64,000 nt of DNA, from contig OX336345.1 of the NCBI GenBank assembly GCA_946902875.1, positions 3,069,395-3,133,394 on the forward strand. Reading direction: 5' to 3'. This DNA comes from Nematopogon swammerdamellus. Taxonomy: Eukaryota > Arthropoda > Insecta > Lepidoptera > Adelidae. This document shows positions 54,966 to 64,000 of the stretch, piece after piece. The notes beneath the pieces were generated by a model. It had not been told where the DNA came from and made no database searches. It was given only the letters and a program-made list of their open reading frames with translations. A program made the position numbers and the translations under genes. How positions within the stretch are numbered: the stretch's first letter is position 1; every line of letters begins with the position of its first letter.

Positions 54966-55312
54966 GTACAATAGCCCAATTTTAAAATTGTCTTACTAAA
55001 AAATTTACTTTTCATTGAATACAATAGCCCAATCTTAAAAGGTCCTTACTAAAAATTGATTGATCAAAGATATTAAAAGAAGAATCCCTTTTTTTCAAGT
55101 ACTTAAACTCTCTTCAAGCAATCTTGTTGGCATCCGCATCCGCGGATGTGAGCGTCCAATAATCCGCGTCTGCATCCGCGTCCGCGTGTGCCAAAAAATC
55201 GAATATGCAAATCCCTGTTCCGTACCACCACACGAGTGGTACCACCACGTAACTGATTTATTTTTTTCCTTTAGAGTTCACCCTATAATCATACCAAGTT
55301 TGACGCTTATAT

Positions 55313-55545
55313 GGTACAAGCTGTGCCCGCGGCTCCGCCCGCTCTCATATTTCACTTCACTGCTAACCTCATAAGCTATTTAGCGTGATAGTAAGTAGCC
55401 TATAGTTGATGGGAAGAATCAAGCTATCCGTAGAATTTTGTTTTATTAAAATCGGTTCAGTGGTTCTCGAGTTATAAGCGGACAGACAGACACTCAGACA
55501 GAAAGCAGACGTTGGATTTTATTATAGGTAAGGATTACCTACACA
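55313..55545 (+). repeat. GTGCCCGCGGCTC-type repeat, copy 2
   Basis: It matches 52302-52545 over ~230 bases with few changes, so the two are recent copies. Confidence 0.8.
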
Positions 55546-55790
55546 GTGCCTGCATGCCTACAAGGGAATACTACATAGGAACATGTTAGTACTTACAATA
55601 CCTAAACAGTTATCTATCAGTGTCATTATCCAATAACGCCGATGGTTCAGAAGTGGGGTTACACATTTGAACCCAGGCAGTGGCGACCAGTCTGCCCGTG
55701 GGTCGTTCTTCATTCCGCGTGTGAACGTCTGCTGAAGTGGACGACGACTTGTCTATTTGAAAAAAAAAAATATAATTAAAGTTGAACAAA

Positions 55791-55860
55791 ATGCACTTGA
55801 AAGATGTAAAAATGGACAACGTCTTGGACTCGAAGAGAGAGTGGCGAAACGAAAAATCAA
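55791..55860 (+). CDS. SLC22 transporter exon 1, candidate
   Basis: ATG opens MHLKDVKMDNVLDSKREWRN EKS; the donor is TCAA|GTGAGA in phase 1. The leftover A joins TG of exon 2 to give Met. An internal ATG at 55812 could also be the start. The exon is assigned by phase and position only, because the transporter N-terminus is not conserved. Confidence 0.45.
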
Positions 55861-58800
55861 GTGAGATTAAATTTATTTCTTTTCTTTCTTTCCGAATAAT
55901 TGGCCAGGAATGTAGACAGTGCACATTATTAGTAATTTATTGCGTGTGTGTTTTTTTTTATAAAATACTCGCTGTGTCCGCGGCTCGGCTCGCGTTAAAG
56001 TAGATAGAAAATTCTTTATACCTCCACAAATATTTTACAAGAATAACACAATGAATACAGGGTACATGAGGTGCAAAGGCGGACTTATCCCTTAAAGAGA
56101 TTTCCGACAGCCAATCTTTGGTTGTGTAAAATGTGTAAATAAAGAAATGTAGATAGTAGCAATGTAAGATTTGACAATTTTAAATTTTAAAAGTACAACC
56201 GACTTAAAGTCACCCTTTATTTTTCAGTGTTTTGCTAAACTCGTAGCTTACATATACCTTTATGTTTCTTACCCTAAATTAAAATAAATAACCCTCCATC
56301 GGGAAGGTTGAATTATATAATTAATTAGCTTTTGCCCGAGACTTGGCTCGCGTGAAATTCGGATTTAAAAAGAAGAAAGTAAGTAAGCCCGCTACCGTTC
56401 TCTATTTTTTTGTTTCTTATAAAAGGGAACATTTATCTGTATGTATGTATGTTTGAGCAGTGGCGTGCACAGACATTCGAGACTGGGTAGGCAGGCAGCC
56501 ATGAAGAATCAAAATATATAAGGTCTTTCAATAGTAGGTAACGATACGCTAAGGGGTGTATGTGTATTAGATACTGATTACATTCTCATACCAATTTTTT
56601 TTACGATATAAAAAACGTACTTATTAAGGTGAAATACGCGCACTTCACGTATTAAATTTGAGGAGTGAGTAGGTTTTTTATATCGTAAAAAAAAAATTGG
56701 CATGGGAACGTGATCAGTATCTGTTACACATACCTACCTACACCCCTTAGCGTATCGTTACCTACTAATGAAAGACCTAAACAAGTTTAATTGTATTCCT
56801 CTTTCTTCACCCTTCCATTATCAGCCCGGTTTTCATCTCTCACATCTTTATAGGTATATCCACATGAATATGTTCCAGCAGATTTTTTTTAATGCCACCG
56901 CAGACATCCATAAAATGATTTAATTTTAATTACACTTGTCATAAATACAGATGCAGGGTGGCTTTGAAAAAAGTATTTTTTGTGTCATTTAAACAGAATC
57001 AATCTACAAATACAGTGCCGTAGATAGACTTAAATATCACAAGAAAAAACAGAAAAAGATTAAATAGAAATAATTAGAGTGGAGGAGAGGTACCTACTTT
57101 TCTTATAAATCAATGAGCATATCCTTTTGTAAATATAGTGCAAACACTTCTTTCTTATAAAGTATACCAGACAAGTACCCGGCCAACCGACACGGCGCGC
57201 GCGCGCGGGAACGATGATAGACCAGCTACACCTACGTTACGAGGCATTGTTGTGGTGTTAGTGAAAAGCAAGCCTACCCTAGCCTAGTAAATCGCGCATC
57301 GAATCACGCATACACACGCACAATTCGTAGCGTAGCGTAGCGTATATGACGCAGGATTTGAGTAATAGTGTGAGTGACCACCAGGCAGTCATGTTGTGTA
57401 CTTATCCCGCGCGACGGGCGGCGCTGCGTCCGCGCGAGCGGGCGCGCCGAGAGGGAGGAGTGCGCGGAAAATTTTAAATCATTAGTTTTTTCGTGAAGCC
57501 GAATAGTTCTATTCTATACGTTTTAATTTGATTGTTTGGTTGGGTGGAATTCGGACTTCACTCAGGGTAGGCAGTGCTTTTCTGCCTTTATGGGATGCAC
57601 GCCCCTGTGTTTGAGGTAAACTCCGGAACCACTGAACAGATTTTGATTCCGTTTGCACCAATGTAAAGAGTAGTTCTTGAGGCTCACTATAGGCCACATA
57701 CCATCACGCTAAATAGCAATAGGGCTGAGCAGTATCAAATATAGTATGAACGGAATTTAGTGTCGAATGGTAGTGCCGGATGGAGAAGGTTGAGAAGTAC
57801 GGAGGGGAGGGGGAGCGAGGGAGGGAGGGAGATAGATTTGCTATTAAACCGAGTCTACCGCGAGCGAAGCCGCAGGCGAAAGCTAGTATACAATAAATAT
57901 AATACTCTATAACCACTTAATATTATTAGTCATTGTGTGATTGACTTGCCAAAGAAGCAAAATACCCGAAATAAAATTAAAGTATTTTAAAAATTGGCTT
58001 TCTTCCAATGAGGCTCCGATTTCACGAAAAAGTGCGATCCTCTTATATCTCGGAGAGTTGTGAAGATATGATATTCAAAATATGCGGTCAAAAGACGCGT
58101 ATTCATGAGAACTGTAAGGTGCAAAAATAATTATTCGAGAAAGTTAAAACGAAAAAAGTTATTGCCGAAGTAGTGGAAAAAAATCTCTTTTTTCCGATTT
58201 TTTTATTTTGGCGCTCGACATTTTGGAAACGAAGAATGATATCAAAAATTTGAGAAAATCTCCTCTGGACAATTTAGTCAGCTACAATTTGAGGCTAAAA
58301 CAAACACGATCGGGTTAAGGGTTTGCCCTGTAGCCTAACCTTTTTGAAAAAAGTCAAAAAGTCAGAACGACATTTTTTTCGAATTCCGTAGACTATTCAT
58401 TTCCAATGTGCTCGATATCTGTGAGGCACGAAATCTGTGAATTGTTTAATGATCGATTACCCACAACAATGTTCGGTTTAGTTCATTTCTTATCTACTTC
58501 TATGAATTTTAATAATTTATAAACAATCTTTTTTTTCAGTTAGCTTGCGTCAATTTAGTATTTTTGAGCCTCTTCACCAAAAAAGGTTCACTGGAAGAAA
58601 TCACTGACACTGCAGAGTTCTTACAATTAATTTGTATGAAATGAAGCGTTTCAACTTTATTATATTCGAACACGATGCAGGACAATCTGAAGTAAATTTT
58701 CTTTGTAAATTATATTTCAACTCCAGTCTTAACATTGCAGTGACACAAAATGAGACGAGCGACGCTGAGAACCAACAGGCTGCTGAGAATGATCCAATGA

Positions 58801-59131
58801 CGAAAGCGATCGGCGCGATCGGAAAATGGCAGATCCTGGTGTGCTGTGTCGTCTTCGTCGTCAAGTTCCCCGTCGCCTGGCACCAGATGAGCATCATCTT
58901 TCTCGCTCCGCCAATGAATTTCACCTGCTTGGACACCAAGAACGAGACATTCGATAACGTCTGCCGAGCCAACTGCAGCACCTACGACTTCGAACGCAGC
59001 GTCTTCACGGAGACAATAGTCTCGGAGTGGCAGCTGGTCTGCGGCAGAGAATGGCTGAAGAATCTGACGCAGACTATATTCATGCTGGGTATCCTTGTGG
59101 GGAGTATGCTGTTCGGATATTTGGCTGACAG
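55791..59131 (+). CDS. SLC22-family organic cation/carcinine transporter, 3' partial
   Basis: Two exons (55791-55860 and 58741-59131) join in phase 1 and give about 153 residues of a major-facilitator SLC22 protein: a short cytoplasmic N-terminus, GAIGKWQILVCCVVFVVKFP (TM1), a large extracellular loop with several Cys and N-glycosylation sites (NFT, NET, NCS), the signature ETIVSEWQLVCGREWLKNL, then TM2 ending GYLADR, the start of the DRxGRR loop. The family moves organic cations or amino-acid derivatives across the plasma membrane. Later exons were not found to the right edge and must lie outside the window. Closest by memory are Drosophila CarT/Orct-like proteins; the substrate is unknown. 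Confidence 0.85.
56458..57607. mobile_element. hAT-type element, 1150 bp including a nested MITE
   Basis: Ends CAGTGGCGTGCA and TGCACGCCCCTG; perfect 8-bp duplication TGTTTGAG at 56450-56457 and 57608-57615. GGTAGGCAG-type subterminal blocks lie inside both ends. No transposase ORF. Confidence 0.88.
56521..56778. mobile_element. MITE with related AGGTCTTTCA ends, different interior
   Basis: Inverted ends of 40 bp with one mismatch (AGGTCTTTCAATAGTAGGTA, then ACGATACGCTAAGGGGTGTA). The interior is unrelated to the two copies above. It is nested in the hAT-type element at 56458-57607. Confidence 0.8.
57888..58740 (+). other. SLC22 intron 1, 3' part
   Basis: Unique AT-rich sequence up to the exon 2 acceptor; no further exon seen. 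Confidence 0.5.
58741..59131 (+). CDS. SLC22 transporter exon 2
   Basis: An AACATTGCAG acceptor and an ACAG|GTGTGT donor bound 391 bases encoding TM1, the Cys-rich extracellular loop and TM2 up to GYLADR. The donor splits the Arg codon of the MFS motif (AG|). A dispersed repeat starts about 27 bases into the next intron. Confidence 0.92.
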
Positions 59132-59157
59132 GTGTGTATTTTATCATTTTGTATGTT

Positions 59158-59430
59158 TTTAGGTTTCCGTACTTCGTACGGAAGCCTATCACTAAGCCTA
59201 TGCCGTCTGTCCGTCCGTCTGTCTGTCCTACTGCTGTATCTTTGGAATCGTAATAGCTAGCCGGTTGAACTTTCCTGAGAATACGTGTTATTATGGCGGA
59301 TATAACAACAAATACCAAATTTTAAAAATTAACTGGGATCCCCATACTAGAAACGTGTTTCTTCGATGTTTTTTTTTCGTAGTGCGGAAATATCAGTGCG
59401 CGCGTCGGACTCGCACTTGGGCGGTTTTTT
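59158..59430 (-). repeat. CCGG-type repeat in SLC22 intron 2
   Basis: GGTTTCCGTACTTCGTACGG to CGGACTCGCACTTGGGCGGT. Confidence 0.8.
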
Positions 59431-60181
59431 ATTAGTTAGTTATCAATTTCGACCTTCTCTTTCGGGTTGTATGAAGTGGCTATAGTATACTCAAGACTCG
59501 GGAAGTACGGAAACACCGCTACGCCGTCGTCGTCAGCAGCAGCAGCCGAGCTGTCAGCCATTACTTTATGTTCCTGCATAAACTAGTTGCCATGTTAGTA
59601 GTTCCCTTTGGTCGTTTCGACTACTCTGAACTGGCAGGAAAACATGTTCTATCGTCATTGTGTGTTCTATCTCAAAAATAATGTTTGTTTACGTTTTAAA
59701 TTTTGTCTTCTCTATCATTCACCTCATTTTCTTTTATGACGTCTTCCATATTCTTTATAATACATCCATTTAGGCGTCTATGCACACTCGGACAAGTCGT
59801 AGTGTATTTACAAAATTTAGGAATAATTTAATGATTACGGTGTTGTGGTATTGTGCGTCGAGCAAAAAATAGCCTTCGTCCAATACAGAAATTGATAATG
59901 CCTCATAGGTCAGTTATAATTTATAATCGTCTCTAAGTATCCAGCATATTCGCTTAAGCAGTCATTAGTCTTGATTGAATTATTATGACCAAAGGTATTT
60001 AAATATTTAATATTATGACTTATGTATGACATATTATGACACGTGGGAATGCACGTTCTATGTAGCACGTTTTATCAATTCAGCGCATGTGACTACTTAT
60101 AGATCACGTTAAACACTGCGTCCGATGTGTGGTCCGATAATGCACGTAAATTCAATTAATTGAGAAAATACACGAAAACAA
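59431..60181 (+). other. SLC22 intron 2
   Basis: No exon found; 59560-59650 has weak SINE-tail similarity. AT-rich. Confidence 0.4.
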
Positions 60182-60400
60182 ATAGGTACATACATACATG
60201 CCTGCATGCATACGTACATACATAACTTCACGCCTGTTCCTCAATAGGGTAGGCAGAGATAAGACAACGGGTCTCCACGTGCCACGATCAGTAGTAATAT
60301 ATAAGTCAATGGCCACGATCCTGAATCCTGACGCACCTATGCCGCCTCTTCCACTCTCATGTTCTTCATGCACGCACACTCGTCGGTAACGGGTGCTACG
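60182..60400 (-). mobile_element. LINE-type 3' end with (ATGT) tail
   Basis: The sequence CAATAGGGTAGGCAGAGAT next to an ACATACATAC-type tract looks like the 3' end of a LINE lying on the minus strand; no coding part is preserved. Confidence 0.35.
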
Positions 60401-60404
60401 CACT

Positions 60405-60450
60405 TGACCCTTTTTAGGGTTCCGTATTCGGTACGGGACCTAACCCCCCC
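60405..60450 (-). repeat. CCGG-type repeat, terminal stub
   Basis: TTTTTAGGGTTCCGTATTCG and GTACGGGACC only. Confidence 0.5.
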
Positions 60451-61000
60451 CCCCCCAATGTGGACAATCGTGGACATTTTCGGTATCCCCCCCTCCCCCT
60501 TTTGTCCACGTGGAAAGTGCCGTTTTTTTCCTGTAACTATGTGACGCACTGTTTCGAGACATTTCTGAAGAAAGATGGACTTCAAGAAGAGGCAGGGAGG
60601 TAAACGAATGAGAAAGACATTACTTGCAATTTTTGTCATTAATTTAAAATGTCAATAAAATTGACGGCAACATAAAATAAAGGGCTGAGAGACATAGCCC
60701 TTTAACAAAAAGAATATATAAACAACGATATTTTGCAGTGCCGTCATCTGCGGTTCACGGATTCTGCGGCTATTCCTGAAGATTTTTAATTACTACACAT
60801 ACACCTCCCTCCGGCCAGGGCCGTGCGGCTGTGTATACCTACTCAGGCGAGTGGGCGGCTAGTAATAGGCAATAGCCCAGTTCGCGGCATTGTAATTAAA
60901 AAAAAAATCCACGTGGACGGTCTCTGTAACACCCCCCCCCTCCCCTCCCCCTTTGGACAATTGTGGACATTCCCCCCTCCCCCTTTCTGTCCACGTGGTG
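60415..61000. repeat. Two C-rich GTCCACGTGG repeats
   Basis: 60436-60515 and 60905-61000 share CCCCCCTCCCCCTTTTGTCC and GTCCACGTGG around a C-run. Between them is unremarkable sequence. Confidence 0.55.
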
Positions 61001-61204
61001 TGTGAACGGTCCCTTATAATGACAATGTAGTTCTGGGTATTTCTTATTTACGTATGTGAGAAAATACAAACGATAGAGATTACTGCTGCTTGGCCTCAGA
61101 AGAGTTCAATGAAACGGATGCGACAGAATGAAGGGACATACCTAACTGGGCTCGTTTATTGAAATACAAGCTCCAGTGTGACCCAGGTTAAATTCGAGGT
61201 TAAA

Positions 61205-61690
61205 TTAACCTTCTCCATCAAATCAAATCAGATCAAATCAAATCCATTTATTAGCACACATTATCAAAAAATTAAAATTGTGATCTTGAGGCATCGTCAT
61301 TTGTCATTATAAATAAAAATTCTTAAATAATAAATAATATATAAATTGTAACAATAATTTTAAACTATATAATAATATTGAAATAATTTAAATCATAAAA
61401 TGTTTTTCCTTGTAGCCAGGTATTCAGCTGTAATTTAAATTCATTTATGTCCTCATTGTTCTCTCGTAACTCTTTTGGCAATTTATTGAAAATATTTATA
61501 CTATAAATACAAAACATTTTTGAAATTTCTCTGTATTGTGATTTTTTTGTATGATAGTGTCCTTGTGCCTGGTTGGATAATTATGATCATAGCACTTGTG
61601 CTCTCCAGGATTATTTTTTATATACAAAGCTGCTCTTTGCACATAGATGTCGTACATTGTCAGAAATTTGAGACTTTTGAACAGCGGTGT
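61205..61690 (-). mobile_element. LINE 3' end with GATTT-rich tail
   Basis: Minus-strand frames read LYIKNNPGEHKCYDHNY and FNKLPKELRENNEDINEFKL, an RT C-terminus, separated by a stop. The copy ends in repeats of ATTTG/ATCTG at about 61205-61250. Confidence 0.6.
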
Positions 61691-61704
61691 GCAGCTTTAG
61701 AAAC

Positions 61705-61800
61705 CGATGTAAAACTGTAGATTCCTTCCCTTAACCCTGAATAGGTGATAGTCTCAAATTATAGCCTACTGGATTGGTACCACCGTACTGGACGAAAGAT
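61705..61800 (+). mobile_element. SINE central-domain fragment
   Basis: GTAAAACTGTAGATTCCTTC and GGTACCACCGTACTGGACGA match the shared central domain. Confidence 0.6.
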
Positions 61801-62947
61801 GGAAGAAGAAAATCTCCGGTAAAATTTTAATTATTGTTGTCGTTGAAATTGGGTCCGGTTTTCTTATCGCATTGCGCACATTGTTGTAGTTGCTTTCACG
61901 GTAAACCATCCTAGAAATTAGTACCTACATATAAACAATACTAGTAGTTTAAAAATGCTAACGAACCGGAAGACTCGATCAATATATTTTATGTTTCGAT
62001 AAACTTTATGTGTCATTTCAAGATTTACGGACATTCCATTGCACGATTATTTTTGTTATGAGTTTTCATATAGTTCTGTGTGAAATATTTCGAATATTTC
62101 TCTTAGACGTATAACTTCTCCTTGAAACAATAATAATTTTCAATATTAAATTATGTTAAGAATTGAGGCCAATGTTGATCAATTGGCACATCCTGCCTCC
62201 TGCACAATTTTCAAATCTCGCCCACACACAAATGAACCTAAGGAAGTCGCAGTCGTAAATTTATCTAAAGAAGATTTGATCACAATTCTCCTATCCTGAC
62301 TCTCATAGTAAACGCATCCACAAACAACCAGTTCAAATCACTCTTAAAATTTAATACTTAGTGACCCAAAGTGATCTAATCAAATCACACTTAATGAAGA
62401 CATTCAAGCTGTATACAACAAGAATCTCTATATCTATATCGTCTCTATCTCTCCGGAAAACCTCAAAGAATCATTAACGGTTAAAATCAAATTGGTAAAC
62501 TCGAATATAACCGACTAGTACTTGATGTTATTCACTATGCTAATGAATGCAAAAACGCCTGTAAATGAACACCAATAAGAAACTCTCTTTGTTATGTAGA
62601 CGTTGGTGGAGACACATACTATAATAGCTGTAAATAATTACATTCTCTTCGAAGCGGCTTGTACTAATTTCAGAATTCAGAAATGAACATGTCAAATTGA
62701 CCTCATCCGACACGTTAGCAATAGTCATAGTAATCACAAAAGCGATATTAGGTATAGTTATGAACTGGAACGCACTCAATGATGCGTCTGTCTCTCCATG
62801 GTCTGTCTGTCATCCGTGAACGTGGAAGGTCACAGTCAAGATCTTTCAAGTCATCCAGCACTCGATCTGTTCATGCGGCACCGTATGCCATCCTGCTGCA
62901 CTTTATACTTGAGAAATAATAAACGTTCATTAACTATTTAGAAATAT
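61801..62947. other. No gene seen
   Basis: Probable intron; a 79-codon minus ORF (62540-62779) has no known motif. Confidence 0.4.
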
Positions 62948-63001
62948 CACAGAGCGCGGAACGCCCCCCGCCCGCGAGCGGGGGGCGTTCCGTGCTCTGT
63001 G
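62948..63001. mobile_element. 54-bp hAT-like hairpin element
   Basis: The left arm CACAGAGCGCGGAACGCCCC and its right complement pair over 24 bases with one mismatch; the loop is 6 nt. A perfect 8-bp duplication AGAAATAT flanks it (62940-62947, 63002-63009). The first eight bases CACAGAGC equal those of the 301-bp element at 38551. Confidence 0.85.
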
Positions 63002-64000
63002 AGAAATATTCAATATGTCGGATAATATGAGTAATCGGCGTTGTGCTGCGTGAAATCACGCGAATCACCGAACCTCCACCAGATGTTGCAGTAAACTCGA
63101 GGAAAAGAAAGAAAACAGACGTAACTGCCGTACCAAGACAAAACGACTCTAGTGTGCACCGATAGGGATCAATATTGCTTAACACGGTTTCTAATGGAGG
63201 ATTGACGAGAGCGCTTAAAATTCCATTTTTTCTTTAGTCTTTCCTAAAATGTCTTGAAAATGAATTGCTTTATTGAAAAAATACTCGATTAACAATTTAA
63301 TACATTAAAATTTCTTTTCAAAATTGCAAAAAATATTATAGTTCTCTCTCTTTGCTGTTTAAAATCTTTTGTTTTTATCTTTAAAATTATGTTCAATCTT
63401 CGTATCAGGACACTTCATATGCCTCCATCGTACTGATTCATGAGTAGGCCAAATTGATTTTCTGGCACTCACGGTCGACAGGTGAAAGTAGCTCTACTAG
63501 GTATATTGTCGAGGTTAAGCAATCAATATGCTTAGACCATATTAAACATGTTCTCTGCTGCAACTCCAATGACTGTAATCTGCTTCGCTTTTTCCATTTA
63601 GATTATTATAGATTTTCTTTTACACGCACACACTTTCTTCTCATAACTTTCAATGTCATGTACCTATATGTTATTCTCTTGTATTAGTTCGTAATCGCAC
63701 TTTGCTCATTTATCCTGAATCATCAGTCCTGAATTCGCCTGTTCCGGACGCGACAAATAATATTCGATGGCTAGTTACTTATGCAATGCATCATGGCAAA
63801 CTTGATTAATGTTTGTATCTTTCTGTATTTCTGGATTTTCTTGTGTGTTCTGTTTGTTTTTGGCTAATAAAATACAATAAAATATAAAAACCGCCTTCAA
63901 AAATGTATGAAATAAAAAAAATCGAACCCTAGAGGTGAAGGCGGTCGGCTATGCCAATCGATTCTGTGCTGCTATGCCAATCGATTCTGTGCTATTGCAT
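63002..64000. other. No gene seen
   Basis: AT-rich; a short direct repeat CTATGCCAATCGATTCTGTG stands at the very end (63952-63996). Confidence 0.4.

Larger units (their letters stand above)
56326..57887. mobile_element. Outer inverted-end element of a three-deep nest
   Basis: The left TAGCTTTTGCCCGAGACTTG and right complement CTAGCTTTCGCCTGCGGCTT are imperfect inverted ends of a type common in insect genomes. The middle is split by the hAT-type element at 56458-57607. It lies in SLC22 intron 1. Confidence 0.6.

Noticed and set aside
55610..55757. Minus-strand terminal exon after a T-rich acceptor
   Set aside because: It reads DKSSSTSADVHTRNEERPTG and onward to a stop, but faces the SLC22 first exon and has no partner exon; kept as coincidence or 5' UTR complement.

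Overview
The window looks like lepidopteran (moth or butterfly) nuclear DNA. It has spliced animal genes with GT-AG introns, dense short interspersed repeats, many miniature inverted-repeat transposons, several non-LTR retrotransposon remnants and several tandem arrays. There is no operon structure, and no bacterial or phage gene is visible. Species was not determined.

Genes. (1) A complete five-exon RPF2 gene (ribosome production factor 2, Brix family) lies on the minus strand at 22725-28746; all four splice junctions are phase-compatible and the joined product is 319 aa. (2) About 770 bp head-to-head with it, a plus-strand first exon of a THAP zinc-finger protein (29519-29592); its next exon was not found. 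(3) On the plus strand at 43719-50979, four small phase-compatible exons that together read as a divergent RecA/Rad51-family protein, most like XRCC2; the first coding exon is missing and the most upstream exon is the weakest. (4) On the plus strand, the first two coding exons (55791-55860, 58741-59131) of an SLC22 organic-cation/carcinine-type transporter that continues beyond the window. (5) An intact 993-aa endonuclease-reverse transcriptase ORF of an RTE-clade retrotransposon on the minus strand (11029-14010); a truncated copy of its 3' end is at 35008-35324.

Layout. 1-4.5 kb holds a 41-bp satellite with higher-order structure. 4.5-11 kb is mostly small repeats, including a GC-rich foldback and a small element carrying a hammerhead-like core. 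11-14 kb is the RTE element. 14-22 kb holds LINE ends, TA-flanked MITEs and a 77-bp satellite. 22.5-29.6 kb is RPF2 with transposon-filled introns, then the THAP exon. 30-43 kb is repeat-dominated and includes hAT-type elements with perfect 8-bp target duplications. 43.7-51 kb is the XRCC2-like gene, whose last intron contains two tandem arrays. 51.8-57.9 kb is composite elements, including a three-deep nest inside SLC22 intron 1. 58.7-59.1 kb is the main transporter exon. 59.2-64 kb is intron and repeats, with a 54-bp hAT-like hairpin.

The dispersed families recur throughout: a 5S rRNA-headed SINE and a tRNA-headed SINE that share a central domain, a roughly 300-bp repeat beginning CCGGCCAAGTGCGAG and carrying a CAGA/CGGA tract, and a family with an internal perfect hairpin. 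RPF2, the Rad51-like protein and the transporter have no evident functional link. Exon models and family names were read by eye without database searches.
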